Positions 7,720-16,534 are shown, counted from the first letter of the stretch. The stretch: 64,000 nt of DNA from Microvirga lupini (GCF_014191055.1 NZ_JACHWB010000001.1:62001-126000), one strand, 5' to 3'. Translations and numbers: made by a program. The notes: generated by a model from the letters alone, not told the origin.

Positions 7720-9693
7720 GTGGGCACACCTCTTCCCACAGGGCCGGTTTTCAGGATCAACCCGATTAAATCCTATTCCGTCGGGCAAAGGCTTGCCACC
7801 CTCGAGGACGGTACCTTCGCCGTTGTCTGGTCTCAAGAGGTCATCGAGACCGTCAAGGACCCGGAAACAGGAGAGGTCATTTCGGAGACGAGGTACAGCA
7901 CCGTCCGTGGGCAGGTCTTCTATGCCAATGGCGACAAGCTCGGCGAAGAATTCGTGATCAGCTCCTTGGAAGGCGATCATGCCGCTCTTGCAGTCAGCGA
8001 TGTGGTCGCATTGAAGGATGGCGGTTTCGCCGTATCCTATGGCCGCTCACCGGACGGAGCGTTTGAGAATACAGATACCCTGATCCGGGTCTACAAAGCG
8101 GACCGCAGCGCCGGTGCGGAGATCGTTGCGACGCGGGAGACCGAAGGCTGGCAATCGAATTCCGTCCTCACGGCGCTGGACGATGGCGGCTTCATGCTTT
8201 CCTACCAGACCAGCACAGTGTTTGGAGAATTCCCTACACTGATGACTCAACGCTACGACGCGAACGGTGGGCGTTTAGGTGCCAGCAAGCCTATTAATCT
8301 CTCGAGTGACGAATTACAGAGTTTCACCACGCTCAAAAACGGCAATGTCGTTCTGGCATACTTTGATGAAGCCGGTGAGTTGCGATCTCACATCTACACG
8401 CCGAACGGTTTGGAAGTGACACCGGAAAACGGCATCATCCTGCCGAGCACCCGAGATGACAACCAAGTCCAGCCGTCCATCACAGCCCTTGTGGATGGAC
8501 GCTTCGTTGCCGTGTGGACCCAATCCGGTGGAACCGGCGAGGATCCATTCGTCAATTCGATTCGGGGGCGAATCTTCACCTCAGACGGCACACCGGTCGG
8601 GAACGATTTCCAGATCAATGTCAAAACGCAGGGATCTCAGCGTCTCTCTTCCGTTGCCGCTTTGCCGAATGGTGGATTTGCCGTGGCATTCGAGGATTGG
8701 GACTTCGGTGATGGATCGCCCTCGGCCCGCGTCCAATCCATTCGCGTCGTTGCCTTTAAAGCCGATGGCACGCGCGATGGTGACGAAGTATTGGCCGTTA
8801 CGGGAGGGTTCCAGGATGTCCAAAGTCCTCAACTTTCGGCTCTGGCCGATGGTCGGCTGCTGCTCACATGGACAGAGTTGAACGGGAGCAGAGAGCCCCA
8901 TGGCGCCGCCCAGGTCCTCGATCCTCGCGTCGAGAGCCTCAACTGGTCGGGCTCCGACAATGAAGACAATTATGTTGGAACGGTTTTCGACGACACGCTG
9001 AAGGGAATGGCCGGCAAAGACCGTCTCTACGGCAACAACGGATCCGACACGCTGGACGGTGGGGTCGGGGCCGACAGCCTGGACGGCGGAGCCGGTCTCG
9101 ACCTCGTGTCCTACGCGGCCGCGACGAGCCGGGTCGATGTGGATCTGGCCAAGAAGGCCGGCGCTGCCGGTGAGGCGACGGGCGATGTGCTGACCGCCAT
9201 CGAGGGCATCGTCGGCTCGGCTTTCAATGACAAGCTCACCGGCGACGATCTCGCCAATCTGCTCAAGGGCGGGAGCGGCAACGACGATCTTCAGGCAGGC
9301 GCGGACCATGACGAGATCTGGGGCGGGGCTGGCAATGACAGCCTGAAGGGCGGCGCGGGCCGGGACGTCTTCGTGTTCGATACCAAAGCGAACACGAAGA
9401 CCAACAGGGACAAGATCGCCGACTTCAAGACCAAGGACGACTCGATCTGGCTCGACAACAAGGTCTTTGCCAAGCTCGGAAAGAAGGGCACGGAAGACAA
9501 TCCGGCCCAGCTCGGCAAGGTGTTCTTCACCATCGGCACGAAGGCGAAGGACAAGAACGACTACGTGATCTACGACAAGGCCAAGGGCGTGCTGCTCTAC
9601 GATGCCGATGGCTCGGGCAAAGGCAAGGCGGTCGAGATTGCTGCTCTCTCGAAGAAGCTCGCCATGACCTACAAGGACTTCTTCGTCATCTGA
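7720..9693 (+). CDS. Secreted RTX calcium-binding protein with seven propeller-like repeats
   Basis: A 657-residue protein without a Sec signal. Residues about 25-400 hold seven copies of a motif L-x-D/N-G-x-F-x-V-x-W/Y, for example TLEDGTFAVVW, ALKDGGFAVSY, ALDDGGFMLSY, ALVDGRFVAVW and ALPNGGFAVAF. This suggests a seven-bladed beta-propeller. Residues about 430-545 carry RTX nonapeptides (GNNGSDTLDGG, GGAGNDSLKGG, GGAGRDVFVF) that bind Ca2+ outside the cell. A short C-terminal tail ends in hydrophobic DFFVI, typical of type I secretion substrates. The GTG start has an AAAGGA SD about 8 bases upstream. No TolC, HlyB or HlyD gene is in the window, so the exporter must be elsewhere. Ligand or adhesin function is unknown. 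Confidence 0.8.
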   Translation: MGTPLPTGPVFRINPIKSYSVGQRLATLEDGTFAVVWSQEVIETVKDPETGEVISETRYSTVRGQVFYANGDKLGEEFVISSLEGDHAALAVSDVVALKDGGFAVSYGRSPDGAFENTDTLIRVYKADRSAGAEIVATRETEGWQSNSVLTALDDGGFMLSYQTSTVFGEFPTLMTQRYDANGGRLGASKPINLSSDELQSFTTLKNGNVVLAYFDEAGELRSHIYTPNGLEVTPENGIILPSTRDDNQVQPSITALVDGRFVAVWTQSGGTGEDPFVNSIRGRIFTSDGTPVGNDFQINVKTQGSQRLSSVAALPNGGFAVAFEDWDFGDGSPSARVQSIRVVAFKADGTRDGDEVLAVTGGFQDVQSPQLSALADGRLLLTWTELNGSREPHGAAQVLDPRVESLNWSGSDNEDNYVGTVFDDTLKGMAGKDRLYGNNGSDTLDGGVGADSLDGGAGLDLVSYAAATSRVDVDLAKKAGAAGEATGDVLTAIEGIVGSAFNDKLTGDDLANLLKGGSGNDDLQAGADHDEIWGGAGNDSLKGGAGRDVFVFDTKANTKTNRDKIADFKTKDDSIWLDNKVFAKLGKKGTEDNPAQLGKVFFTIGTKAKDKNDYVIYDKAKGVLLYDADGSGKGKAVEIAALSKKLAMTYKDFFVI

Positions 9694-9719
9694 TCGGCAG
9701 CTTGGTCACGAAGCAAAAT

Positions 9720-9747
9720 GCCTCCGCTTGTGCAAGCGGAGGCTTTT
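9720..9747 (+). terminator. Bidirectional terminator after the RTX gene
   Basis: Perfect 11-bp stem GCCTCCGCTTG / CAAGCGGAGGC with a 2-base spacer, then TTTT. The left flank (GCAAAAT) gives a T run on the other strand, so it also serves the converging D,D-carboxypeptidase gene. Confidence 0.88.
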
Positions 9748-9797
9748 CTATGTCTCAGGTTAGGAGAAGCTGCGGGTCCGTGCTCCTCGCATGGAGC

Positions 9798-11192
9798 TCA
9801 GTTCGTCTTGGTGGACGGTTTCGCGGCATCGGCCTTCTGAGCCTTCGACTTCGTGTCCGCAGCAGGCTTCGCCGCCGGCTTAGGCCCCGTCACCGGCTTC
9901 ACGGTCACGCTCACGCGGGGCGGGGTCTTGCCCTTGTCTGCGCTTTTGGCCGTGGCCTTTGCGGGCTCCTTCTCGGCGGTCTGTGCGTCGTCCTGATCAG
10001 CGTCGTCGTCCTGCTTGGCAGCCGCCTTGCCCTTCTTGGGAGCCGCCGCCTTCTTGGTCTTGGTCCGGCGAGCCTGCTCGGCCGCAGCTTCGGCTGCCGC
10101 CTGGGCGGCGAGCTCGGCCTCGCTCGGCGGATTCAGGCCGACCCAGACCCGCTCCGGCTGCACGGCGGTGCGGGGCCCGAGCACGGTGCGCACCGGCTTG
10201 TCGGCGGCCGTGCCGGCAAAGGCCATGACCTCCGAGGAGAACAGGTTCGGGATGTTGCTGTCGGTTTCGGCAACGGCCGGAGTGTCCTCCTCCTGCGGCA
10301 TCGGTCCGCGGCGGTCGCAGATGACCGGGCGCATGTCCGGCGGCGTGGCATTGGCCGAGGCAGGCAGGGCTGCCAGTTCCGGATTGGTGAAGTTCACCTT
10401 GCTGTTGAAGCCGCGGTCGAACAGCTCGGCGGCCTTGATGGTGCGCTCGTTGGCGGAAGGAGCGCCGAGCACGACCGTGATCAGGTGGCGGCCGTCGCGA
10501 TGGGCGCTGGCCACCACGTTGAAGCCGGACGAGCAGATGAAGCCGGTCTTCATGCCGTCTGCACCGGGATAGCGGCCGATAAGGCCGTTGGTGTTGCGCA
10601 TGATGCGGCGGCCGAACTGGACGGCGCCGATGTCGAACAGGTCCTTGTGGTCCGGGAACTCCAGCAGCAGCGCGCGGGCGAGAAGCGCCATGTCGCGGGC
10701 CGTGGTCTGGTTGCGCTCGTCGGGTAGGCCATGGGGATTGGCGAAGCGGCTGCTCACCATGCCGAGGCGCTGGGCATGGGCGTTCATCAGCTCGGCGAAG
10801 CCGTCGATCGAACCTCCGATATTCTCCGCGATGGTGGCGGCGATATCATTCGCCGACTTCACCATCATGATCTTGAGGGCATTGTCGAGCCGGATCTGGG
10901 TGCCGGGCTTGAAGCCCATCTTCGACGGGGGCAGGGCGGCGGCGCTATCGGACACGATGAGCAGCGTATCCATGCTCATCTGGCCGGAACGGATCTTGTC
11001 GAGGGCCACATAGGCCGTCATCAGCTTGGTGATGGAGGCTGGAAACCAGGGGTCGGTCGCCCGCTCGGCGTGGAGAACGCGGCCGGATTCGACTTCGACG
11101 ACAAGAGCAGGGCCGCCGGCGGCCAGAGCCGAACCGCCCATCAGGGCGGCAAGGGCAAAGGCTGTCACGCGGAGGGCTCGGCTAACGTTCAT
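9798..11192 (-). CDS. D-alanyl-D-alanine carboxypeptidase (peptidase S11) with Ala/Lys-rich C-terminal tail
   Basis: A 464-residue penicillin-binding-protein-type peptidase that trims the terminal D-Ala of peptidoglycan in the periplasm. The signal peptide is residues 1-25. Active-site motifs are S53-x-x-K56 (SITK), S113-A-N115 and K215-T-G217. The usual PBP5 C-terminal domain and amphipathic anchor are not recognisable. Residues about 365-464 form a low-complexity tail rich in Ala, Lys, Pro, Asp and Gln that resembles histone H1. ATG 11192 was chosen because AAGGAG precedes it by 9 bases. A shorter paralogue lies at 24974-25972. Confidence 0.88.
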   Translation of the reverse strand: MNVSRALRVTAFALAALMGGSALAAGGPALVVEVESGRVLHAERATDPWFPASITKLMTAYVALDKIRSGQMSMDTLLIVSDSAAALPPSKMGFKPGTQIRLDNALKIMMVKSANDIAATIAENIGGSIDGFAELMNAHAQRLGMVSSRFANPHGLPDERNQTTARDMALLARALLLEFPDHKDLFDIGAVQFGRRIMRNTNGLIGRYPGADGMKTGFICSSGFNVVASAHRDGRHLITVVLGAPSANERTIKAAELFDRGFNSKVNFTNPELAALPASANATPPDMRPVICDRRGPMPQEEDTPAVAETDSNIPNLFSSEVMAFAGTAADKPVRTVLGPRTAVQPERVWVGLNPPSEAELAAQAAAEAAAEQARRTKTKKAAAPKKGKAAAKQDDDADQDDAQTAEKEPAKATAKSADKGKTPPRVSVTVKPVTGPKPAAKPAADTKSKAQKADAAKPSTKTN

Positions 11193-11381
11193 GCGGAACG
11201 ACTCCTTGGCTTCGTTCAACGATAGGAGAGGATCGATCAAGCCCCGCCTGTCAGCTGGGCTATTTCTAGTGCCAAACCTTGGCCTTGGCTAGGTTGGGCC
11301 GTTTGTTGATTGCTTAAACTCCCCTTCTTAACGAATTCCATGGCAAGAGAGTGGCAAGAGCCGCGCGGATTGAAGATCGCC

Positions 11382-12284
11382 ATGACTGCATCCCTCCTCT
11401 GGATTCCGGTGACCCTGGCGGCTGCGGCTGCCCAGACGGGCCGCAACGCCACGCAGCGTCGCCTCACCGAGACCATCGGGACCGTAGGGGCGACCCAGGT
11501 CCGGTTCCTGTACGGTTTTCCCTTCGCGCTCCTGGGCTTGGCCGCGATGAGTATCGCCACCGGGGAAACGCCGCCCAGCCCCAATGCAGCCTTCCTGGCC
11601 TATGCGCTCATGGGTGCCCTGACGCAGATCCTCGCCACCGCGCTCATGCTCTCGGCCATGCGGGAGCGCGCCTTCTCGGTGGTCACCGCCTATACGAAAA
11701 CCGAACCCGTCCAGGTGGCCCTGTTCGGGCTGGTGCTCCTGGGTGATCCGCTCACCCCGGCCATGGCTCTCGCGATCGCGGTCGCCACGGGCGGCGTGCT
11801 GCTCATGTCGGTGAAGCCGGGCACGAGCCTGACCTCGGCCGGCCTCAGGCCCGTTCTCTTCGGACTCGCCTCGGGGGCCTTCTTCGCCCTGGCCGCCATC
11901 GGCTTTCGCGGCGCGATCCTGTCCCTCGACGAGGGCTCCCCGCTCATCCGCGCATCCACGACGCTGGTCTGGGGACTCGGCCTGCAGACCGCTGTCCTAC
12001 TCGTCTGGCTCGGGCTCTTCGATCGTAAGGCGCTCGTGGCGAGCTTCGCCGCCTGGCGCCCTTCCCTGGGAGCAGGCTTCCTCGGCGCGCTGGCGTCTCA
12101 GTTCTGGTTCATCGGCTTCGCGCTCACCACGGCGGCCAATGTGCGCACCCTCGCCCTGGTGGAGGTGCTGATGGCGCAGGCGGTGTCCCATCATTTCCTG
12201 GCACAGGCGACCACCAGGCGCGAGTTGGCCGGGATGTTGTTCATCCTGGGAGGGGTTGCCCTGCTCTTGCTGGCGCAACGTTAG
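11382..12284 (+). CDS. EamA/DMT-family transporter
   Basis: About 300 residues with ten hydrophobic helices in two EamA halves (LWIPVTLAAAAAQ near the start, then LGDPLTPAMALAIAVATGGVLLM and the final MLFILGGVALLLLAQ). It is probably a metabolite exporter with unknown substrate, and distinct from the DMT gene at 6580. ATG 11382 is taken as start (weak GAAGA 6 bases upstream); ATG 11340 would add 14 residues. It is preceded by about 190 bases shared with the divergent carboxypeptidase and followed, after a short gap, by the redoxin/oxygenase gene in the same direction. Confidence 0.8.
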   Translation: MTASLLWIPVTLAAAAAQTGRNATQRRLTETIGTVGATQVRFLYGFPFALLGLAAMSIATGETPPSPNAAFLAYALMGALTQILATALMLSAMRERAFSVVTAYTKTEPVQVALFGLVLLGDPLTPAMALAIAVATGGVLLMSVKPGTSLTSAGLRPVLFGLASGAFFALAAIGFRGAILSLDEGSPLIRASTTLVWGLGLQTAVLLVWLGLFDRKALVASFAAWRPSLGAGFLGALASQFWFIGFALTTAANVRTLALVEVLMAQAVSHHFLAQATTRRELAGMLFILGGVALLLLAQR

Positions 12285-12354
12285 CTTGTCGCTGCGGTAG
12301 TCGCGTGATAACGAACAAAGTTGCATAAAAGACGAACATATTCTGGATTGCCTT

Positions 12355-13509
12355 ATGACCGATGTCGCCGCTCCTGAGACCCTGCAGCCTGCTTATCGTG
12401 TCCTCCAGGTCGGCGATCCGGTTCCATGGTTCAAACAGAATTCCACCAGCAATCCGAATTTCAGCTTCGACACGGTGGCTGGCCGCTATGTCGTCCTGTG
12501 CTTCTACGGCACAGGCTCGGACGAAGCCGGCCAAGCAGCCCTGGCATCGTTCCAGGACCAGCACCGCTCCCTCTTCGACGATGACAAGATCGCTCTGTTC
12601 GGCGTGAGCGTCGATCCGTCGGACCAGTCTGAAGATCGTGCCCGGCAGATCATTCCGGGCATCCGCCACTTCTGGGATTTCGACGGCACGGTCGGGCGCC
12701 TCTACGGCGCCCTGCCGCGGAATGCCGAGCCTGGGCAGGGCGCTGTTCCGATCCGCCGCTTCTGGATGGTGCTCAATCCGTCCCTGCGCGTGCGCGCCAT
12801 CTTCCCGTTCGAACAGGATGGCAGCGACCGCGACAAGGTGATGGCCTGCCTGCGGGATCTGCCGCCGGTCAGCCATTATGCCGGCTTCGAGCTTCCGGCC
12901 CCCGTCCTCGTCATCCCGGACGTGTTCGAGCCCGAGTTCTGCCGTCACCTGATCGGCCTCTACGAGCAGCATGGCGGCGAGGAATCCGGCTTCATGCGCG
13001 AGGTCAACGGCAAGACCGTGGCGGCGCACGATCCAAACCACAAGCGGCGCAAGGATTACACCATCGACGATCCCAATCTGATCCGGCAGGTGCAGCACCG
13101 CATCATCCGCCGCATCAATCCCGAGATCGAGAAGGTGCATTTCTTCAAGCCCTCGCGCATGGAGCGCTACATCGTCTCCTGCTATGCGGCTGAGGATGGC
13201 GGCCATTTCCGGGCGCATCGCGACAACACCACGAGCGGTACGGCCCATCGCCGCTTCGCGGTTTCGATCAACCTCAACGGCGATTTCGAGGGCGGCGAGG
13301 TGAGCTTCCCGGAATACGGGCCGCGCAGCTACAAGGCACCGCCCGGCGGTGCCGTGGTGTTCTCCTGTCCGCTCCTGCACGCGGTGTCCAAGGTCACGAA
13401 AGGCCGCCGCTTCGCCTTCCTGCCGTTCCTCTATGACGAAGAGGCCGCGAAGGTGCGCGAGGCGAACAACGCCCATCTCGGCGAGGGCGTGGGCGCGTAC
13501 AGGGCGTGA
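12355..13509 (+). CDS. Fusion of Cys-less redoxin domain and 2-oxoglutarate/Fe(II) dioxygenase (prolyl-4-hydroxylase type)
   Basis: A 384-residue two-domain protein. Residues 15-165 have the AhpC/TSA thioredoxin-like fold pattern (VGDPVPWF, VVLCFYGT, ALFGVSVDPSDQ, FWMVLNPSLRVRAIF). Where peroxiredoxins have TxxC it reads GTGSDEAG, so the peroxidatic Cys is missing. Residues 185-365 are a prolyl-4-hydroxylase-like dioxygenase with metal ligands H288-x-D290 (HFRAHRD) and H342 (LLHAVSKV), and a 2OG-binding Arg at 351/352. It should hydroxylate a protein or small molecule using O2. The redoxin part may serve as a docking or sensing domain. The SD before ATG 12355 is weak. Confidence 0.83.
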   Translation: MTDVAAPETLQPAYRVLQVGDPVPWFKQNSTSNPNFSFDTVAGRYVVLCFYGTGSDEAGQAALASFQDQHRSLFDDDKIALFGVSVDPSDQSEDRARQIIPGIRHFWDFDGTVGRLYGALPRNAEPGQGAVPIRRFWMVLNPSLRVRAIFPFEQDGSDRDKVMACLRDLPPVSHYAGFELPAPVLVIPDVFEPEFCRHLIGLYEQHGGEESGFMREVNGKTVAAHDPNHKRRKDYTIDDPNLIRQVQHRIIRRINPEIEKVHFFKPSRMERYIVSCYAAEDGGHFRAHRDNTTSGTAHRRFAVSINLNGDFEGGEVSFPEYGPRSYKAPPGGAVVFSCPLLHAVSKVTKGRRFAFLPFLYDEEAAKVREANNAHLGEGVGAYRA

Positions 13510-13516
13510 TCCCGGG

Positions 13517-14095
13517 TTAGCGTTCGCCGGCCTTGATCCACTTGTCCACCTTCGGCGGTTCGTAAGCACGAATGGCCTGAATTAGGGTCGCAGGCTCGCT
13601 CTCGACGATCAGCATGGCGCGGTGGATCGGCTTCACGAAGCCGCGGTCCACCACGTCGTCCAGGAAGTCGGTCAGCTTGTCGTAAAAACCGCCGGCGTTG
13701 AGCAGCGCGCAGGGCTTGCGGTGATAGCCGAGCTGCGCCCAGGTCCACACCTCGAACAACTCCTCGAAGGTGCCGAGGCCGCCCGGCAGGGCGACAAAGC
13801 CGTCGGCGAGCTCGGCCATGAGAGCCTTGCGCTCGTGCATGGAGCCCACCACCCGCAGATCGCTCAAGCCGCGATGGGCGATCTCCTTGTCCACCAGCGC
13901 CTGCGGCATCACGCCGATCACATGGCCGCCCTTGGCCATGGCTGCGTCGGCGACCGCGCCCATGAGGCCGACAGACGCGCCGCCATAGACGAGTTCGATT
14001 CCGTTGGCCGCCAGGGTCTCGCCCAGCGCACGCGCGGTGTCGAGATAGACGGGATCCTGCCCGGCATTGGAGCCGCAGAAGACGCACAGACGCAT
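13517..14095 (-). CDS. LOG-family protein (cytokinin riboside 5'-monophosphate phosphoribohydrolase type)
   Basis: A 192-residue Rossmann-like protein of the TIGR00730/LOG family. It has the N-terminal CVFCGSN and the catalytic/nucleotide-binding motif PGGLGTFEE together with an MHERK segment, all hallmarks of phosphoribohydrolases that release a base from nucleoside monophosphates. Bacterial members act on cytokinin nucleotides or AMP-like substrates. ATG 14095 is the start, with AAGGAAGAA about 8 bases before it; a longer upstream reading (MKRIAKEEP) has no support. It converges with the oxygenase gene, with 7 bases between the stops. Confidence 0.87.
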   Translation of the reverse strand: MRLCVFCGSNAGQDPVYLDTARALGETLAANGIELVYGGASVGLMGAVADAAMAKGGHVIGVMPQALVDKEIAHRGLSDLRVVGSMHERKALMAELADGFVALPGGLGTFEELFEVWTWAQLGYHRKPCALLNAGGFYDKLTDFLDDVVDRGFVKPIHRAMLIVESEPATLIQAIRAYEPPKVDKWIKAGER

Positions 14096-14252
14096 GGGTT
14101 CTTCCTTCGCGATTCGCTTCACCCCTCGATGGACGACAGGACAGGGCCGGGCTCAAGCCCCGAAAAGGCCTTCTTCCTCATGATCCGGCTTGCTGAATGG
14201 AGCAAACAAGCCCACTTTGTGGTCCAACAGCACAATCCTTGAGGAGACCTCC

Positions 14253-15419
14253 ATGACCGCCTGCATCGTCGGCTGGGCTCATACCCCCTTCGGCAAGCTC
14301 GACGCCGAGACCGTCGAGAGCCTGATCGTCCGCGTCACCAACGAGGCACTGGAGCATGCCGGGATCGGGCCCGAGGATGTGGACGAGGTGGTGCTCGGTC
14401 ATTTCAATGCCGGCTTCTCACCTCAGGACTTCACCGCATCCCTGGTGTTCCAGGCGAGCGACAAATTCCGTTTCAAACCGGCGACCAGGATCGAGAATGC
14501 CTGTGCGACCGGCTCGGCGGCCGTGCACCAGGCGATCAAGACCATCGAAGCCAAGCGCGCCAAGACCGTGCTGGTGGTCGGTGTCGAGCAGATGACCCGC
14601 ACGCCGGGACCTGAGATCGGCAAGAATCTGCTCAAGGCCTCCTACCTTCCCGAGGATGGCGACACGCCGGGCGGCTTTGCCGGTGTGTTCGGCAAGATCG
14701 CCGGCGCCTACTTCCAGCGCCACGGCGACCAGTCCGATGCGCTCGCCATGATCGCGGCCAAGAACCACAGGAACGGCGTCGACAACCCTTACGCGCAGAT
14801 GCGCAAGGATCTGGGCTTCGACTTCTGCCGGGCCGAGAGCGAGAAGAACCCGTTCGTGGCCGGTCCCTTGAAGCGCACCGACTGCTCGCTGGTCTCGGAC
14901 GGTGCCGCCGCCCTGGTGATCGCCGACACGGAAACGGCGCTTCGCATGAAGCGCGCAGTCGCCTTCCGGGCCACGGCCCACGCGCAGGATTTCCTGCCCA
15001 TGTCGAAGCGCGACATCGTTCAGTTCGAGGGCTGCACGGAAGCCTGGCGGCGGGCTCTGTCCCAGGCCGGCATCGAGCTCTCCGACCTGTCCTTCGTTGA
15101 AACCCACGACTGCTTCACCATCGCCGAGCTCATCGAGTACGAGGCCATGGGCCTGACCCCGCGGGGACAGGGCGCGATCGCCGTCAAGGAAGGCTGGACC
15201 AACCGCGACGGCAAGCTGCCGGTGAATCCCTCGGGTGGCCTCAAGGCCAAGGGCCATCCCATCGGTGCCACCGGTGTCTCCATGCACGCGCTCTCCGCCA
15301 TGCAGCTCTGCGAGGAGGCCGGCGGAATCCAGGTGAAGAACCCGGTGCTCGGCGGCATCTTCAACATGGGCGGCGCCGCCGTGGCGAACTATGTGAGCGT
15401 GCTTGAGCGGATTAAGTGA
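14253..15419 (+). CDS. Thiolase family protein (acetyl-CoA acetyltransferase-like)
   Basis: A 388-residue thiolase. The acylated Cys is C84 in ENACATGS. Downstream are ETHDCF (a family-typical His/Cys region) and the C-terminal glycine-rich NPSGGLKAKGHPIGATG with the catalytic His. The C-terminal nucleophile Cys motif of classical biosynthetic thiolases (CGGGxG) is replaced by GGIFNMGGAA. This groups it with SCP-2/non-decarboxylating thiolases of lipid or ketone metabolism, so the exact acyl-CoA substrate is uncertain. ATG 14253 has a strong SD, GAGGAG 7 bases upstream. A 24-bp palindrome follows the stop directly. Confidence 0.87.
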   Translation: MTACIVGWAHTPFGKLDAETVESLIVRVTNEALEHAGIGPEDVDEVVLGHFNAGFSPQDFTASLVFQASDKFRFKPATRIENACATGSAAVHQAIKTIEAKRAKTVLVVGVEQMTRTPGPEIGKNLLKASYLPEDGDTPGGFAGVFGKIAGAYFQRHGDQSDALAMIAAKNHRNGVDNPYAQMRKDLGFDFCRAESEKNPFVAGPLKRTDCSLVSDGAAALVIADTETALRMKRAVAFRATAHAQDFLPMSKRDIVQFEGCTEAWRRALSQAGIELSDLSFVETHDCFTIAELIEYEAMGLTPRGQGAIAVKEGWTNRDGKLPVNPSGGLKAKGHPIGATGVSMHALSAMQLCEEAGGIQVKNPVLGGIFNMGGAAVANYVSVLERIK

Positions 15420-15440
15420 CAAAGCCCTAGGGCTTTGTCA
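15417..15440. terminator. Perfect 24-bp palindrome after the thiolase gene (terminator-like)
   Basis: The left arm TGACAAAGCCCT is followed directly by its exact complement AGGGCTTTGTCA. It includes the stop codon of the thiolase gene. There is no loop beyond the tip of the stem and only a short T run, so termination is plausible but not certain. It merges with the larger inverted repeat on its right. Confidence 0.6.
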
Positions 15441-15536
15441 TCCCCGGCGGTCTGAAGGACCGGGAAGGGGATCCACTTGCACGCTCGGCGCTATGGATTC
15501 CCTTCCCCTCCGCTGACGCTCCGGCCGGGAATGACA
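15436..15536. repeat. Palindromic intergenic repeat, TGTCATCCCCGGC family
   Basis: Outer arms TGTCATCCCCGGC and GCCGGGAATGACA are inverted with one mismatch; inner arms GGAAGGGGATCCA and TGGATTCCCTTCCCC are also inverted. It is about 100 bp long and lies between the converging thiolase and bolA genes. It is not the same family as the elements at 3553, 5296 or 26580. Confidence 0.78.
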
Positions 15537-15547
15537 CTGACTGAGTC

Positions 15548-15814
15548 TCACTCCCCCGGCGCCTTGGCCTGAATGGCCAGGGCGTGCAGACCCCGGTCGA
15601 AGGCGCCTTGCAGCGTGCTGTTCACGAGGCGGTGACGCTCGACCCGGCTCTTGCCGGAAAAGGCTTGAGACACGATATAAACGTGGAAGTGAGTTTCACC
15701 GCCCTCCCGCCATCCTGCATGGCCGTGATGCTTCTCTGATTCGTCAGTGACGGTCAGTTCGGTCGGCTGCAGGTTCTCCTGCAAAGTCTGTGTGATCCAG
15801 TGGGTGAGGGTCAT
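15548..15814 (-). CDS. bolA: BolA-family protein
   Basis: An 88-residue BolA/YrbA-fold protein with the conserved loop HHGHAGWREGGETHFHVYIVS and the helix RVERHRLVNSTLQ, plus LHALAIQAKAPGE at the C terminus, the usual BolA ending. Family members pair with monothiol glutaredoxins and bind [2Fe-2S] clusters through the conserved His. Some act as transcription factors in stress and cell-shape control. It is divergent from the J-domain gene, and a bolA / J-protein / cobS neighbourhood recurs in alphaproteobacteria. The start ATG 15814 is clear. Confidence 0.9.
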   Translation of the reverse strand: MTLTHWITQTLQENLQPTELTVTDESEKHHGHAGWREGGETHFHVYIVSQAFSGKSRVERHRLVNSTLQGAFDRGLHALAIQAKAPGE

Positions 15815-15904
15815 GCTGAAAGATCAATCCTTTTTGAACGGGTCTGCGGCCAAAAGCGCTCAGGCCTTGGCGCAGGGCCTGAAGCCACTCATAATCGCTG
15901 AATC

Positions 15905-16534
15905 ATGGATCTCAACTCGCCTCTTTTCGACCGTATCCGCATCAAGTCCTCCTGTGACGAACCGCAGGAGACCAAGGGGCCTGTCTGCGAACATCCCGCC
16001 TGCAAGGCTGCGGGCGAATACCGCGCGCCCAAGGGGCGAGACCGGGAGGGCCAGTACTGGCGCTTCTGCCTCCAGCATGTGCGCGAGTACAATGCGTCGT
16101 ATAATTATTTCGCCGGCATGTCCGATACCGCGGTTGCGGCTTTCCAGAAGGATTCCATTATCGGCCACCGGCCGACCTGGGCCATGGGGGTGAACTCCGC
16201 GGCAACCGGCGAGGGGCAGGGTGCCAAGGCCGAGCCCCGCGAGTGGGAATACGTCGATCCGCTTGGGGTTCTCCGGGGAGAAGACTTTACCCACGCCCGC
16301 GCCCGCCGAGCCTCGCCCGAGCCGAGGCGCCCCCGCTATACGGGAGCCGTGCGCCGGGCTCTCGACATCCTCGGCCTCGACGAGACCGCCGACGGACCGG
16401 CCATCAAGGCTCAGTACAAGTCCCTGGTGAAGCGCTTTCACCCGGATGCCAATGGGGGCGACCGCTCCTTCGAGGAGCGCCTGCGCGACATCATTAAGGC
16501 GCATGACACCCTCAAAAGCGCCGGCCTCTGCTGA
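15905..16534 (+). CDS. J-domain (DnaJ-like) protein with N-terminal Cys/His cluster
   Basis: A 209-residue co-chaperone-like protein. The J-domain is at the C terminus (about residues 148-206) and has the catalytic HPD tripeptide at 179-181 (KRFHPDANGGDRSFEERL). The N-terminal half has C28-x4-C33 and C55-x2-H58 (CEHPAC, CLQH), a possible zinc site. The G/F region and zinc-finger repeats of true DnaJ are absent, so it is a specialised J-protein that stimulates Hsp70 for a particular client. It lies between bolA and cobS. Clients are unknown, and a link to CobS/CobT assembly is only an inference from position. Confidence 0.85.
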   Translation: MDLNSPLFDRIRIKSSCDEPQETKGPVCEHPACKAAGEYRAPKGRDREGQYWRFCLQHVREYNASYNYFAGMSDTAVAAFQKDSIIGHRPTWAMGVNSAATGEGQGAKAEPREWEYVDPLGVLRGEDFTHARARRASPEPRRPRYTGAVRRALDILGLDETADGPAIKAQYKSLVKRFHPDANGGDRSFEERLRDIIKAHDTLKSAGLC

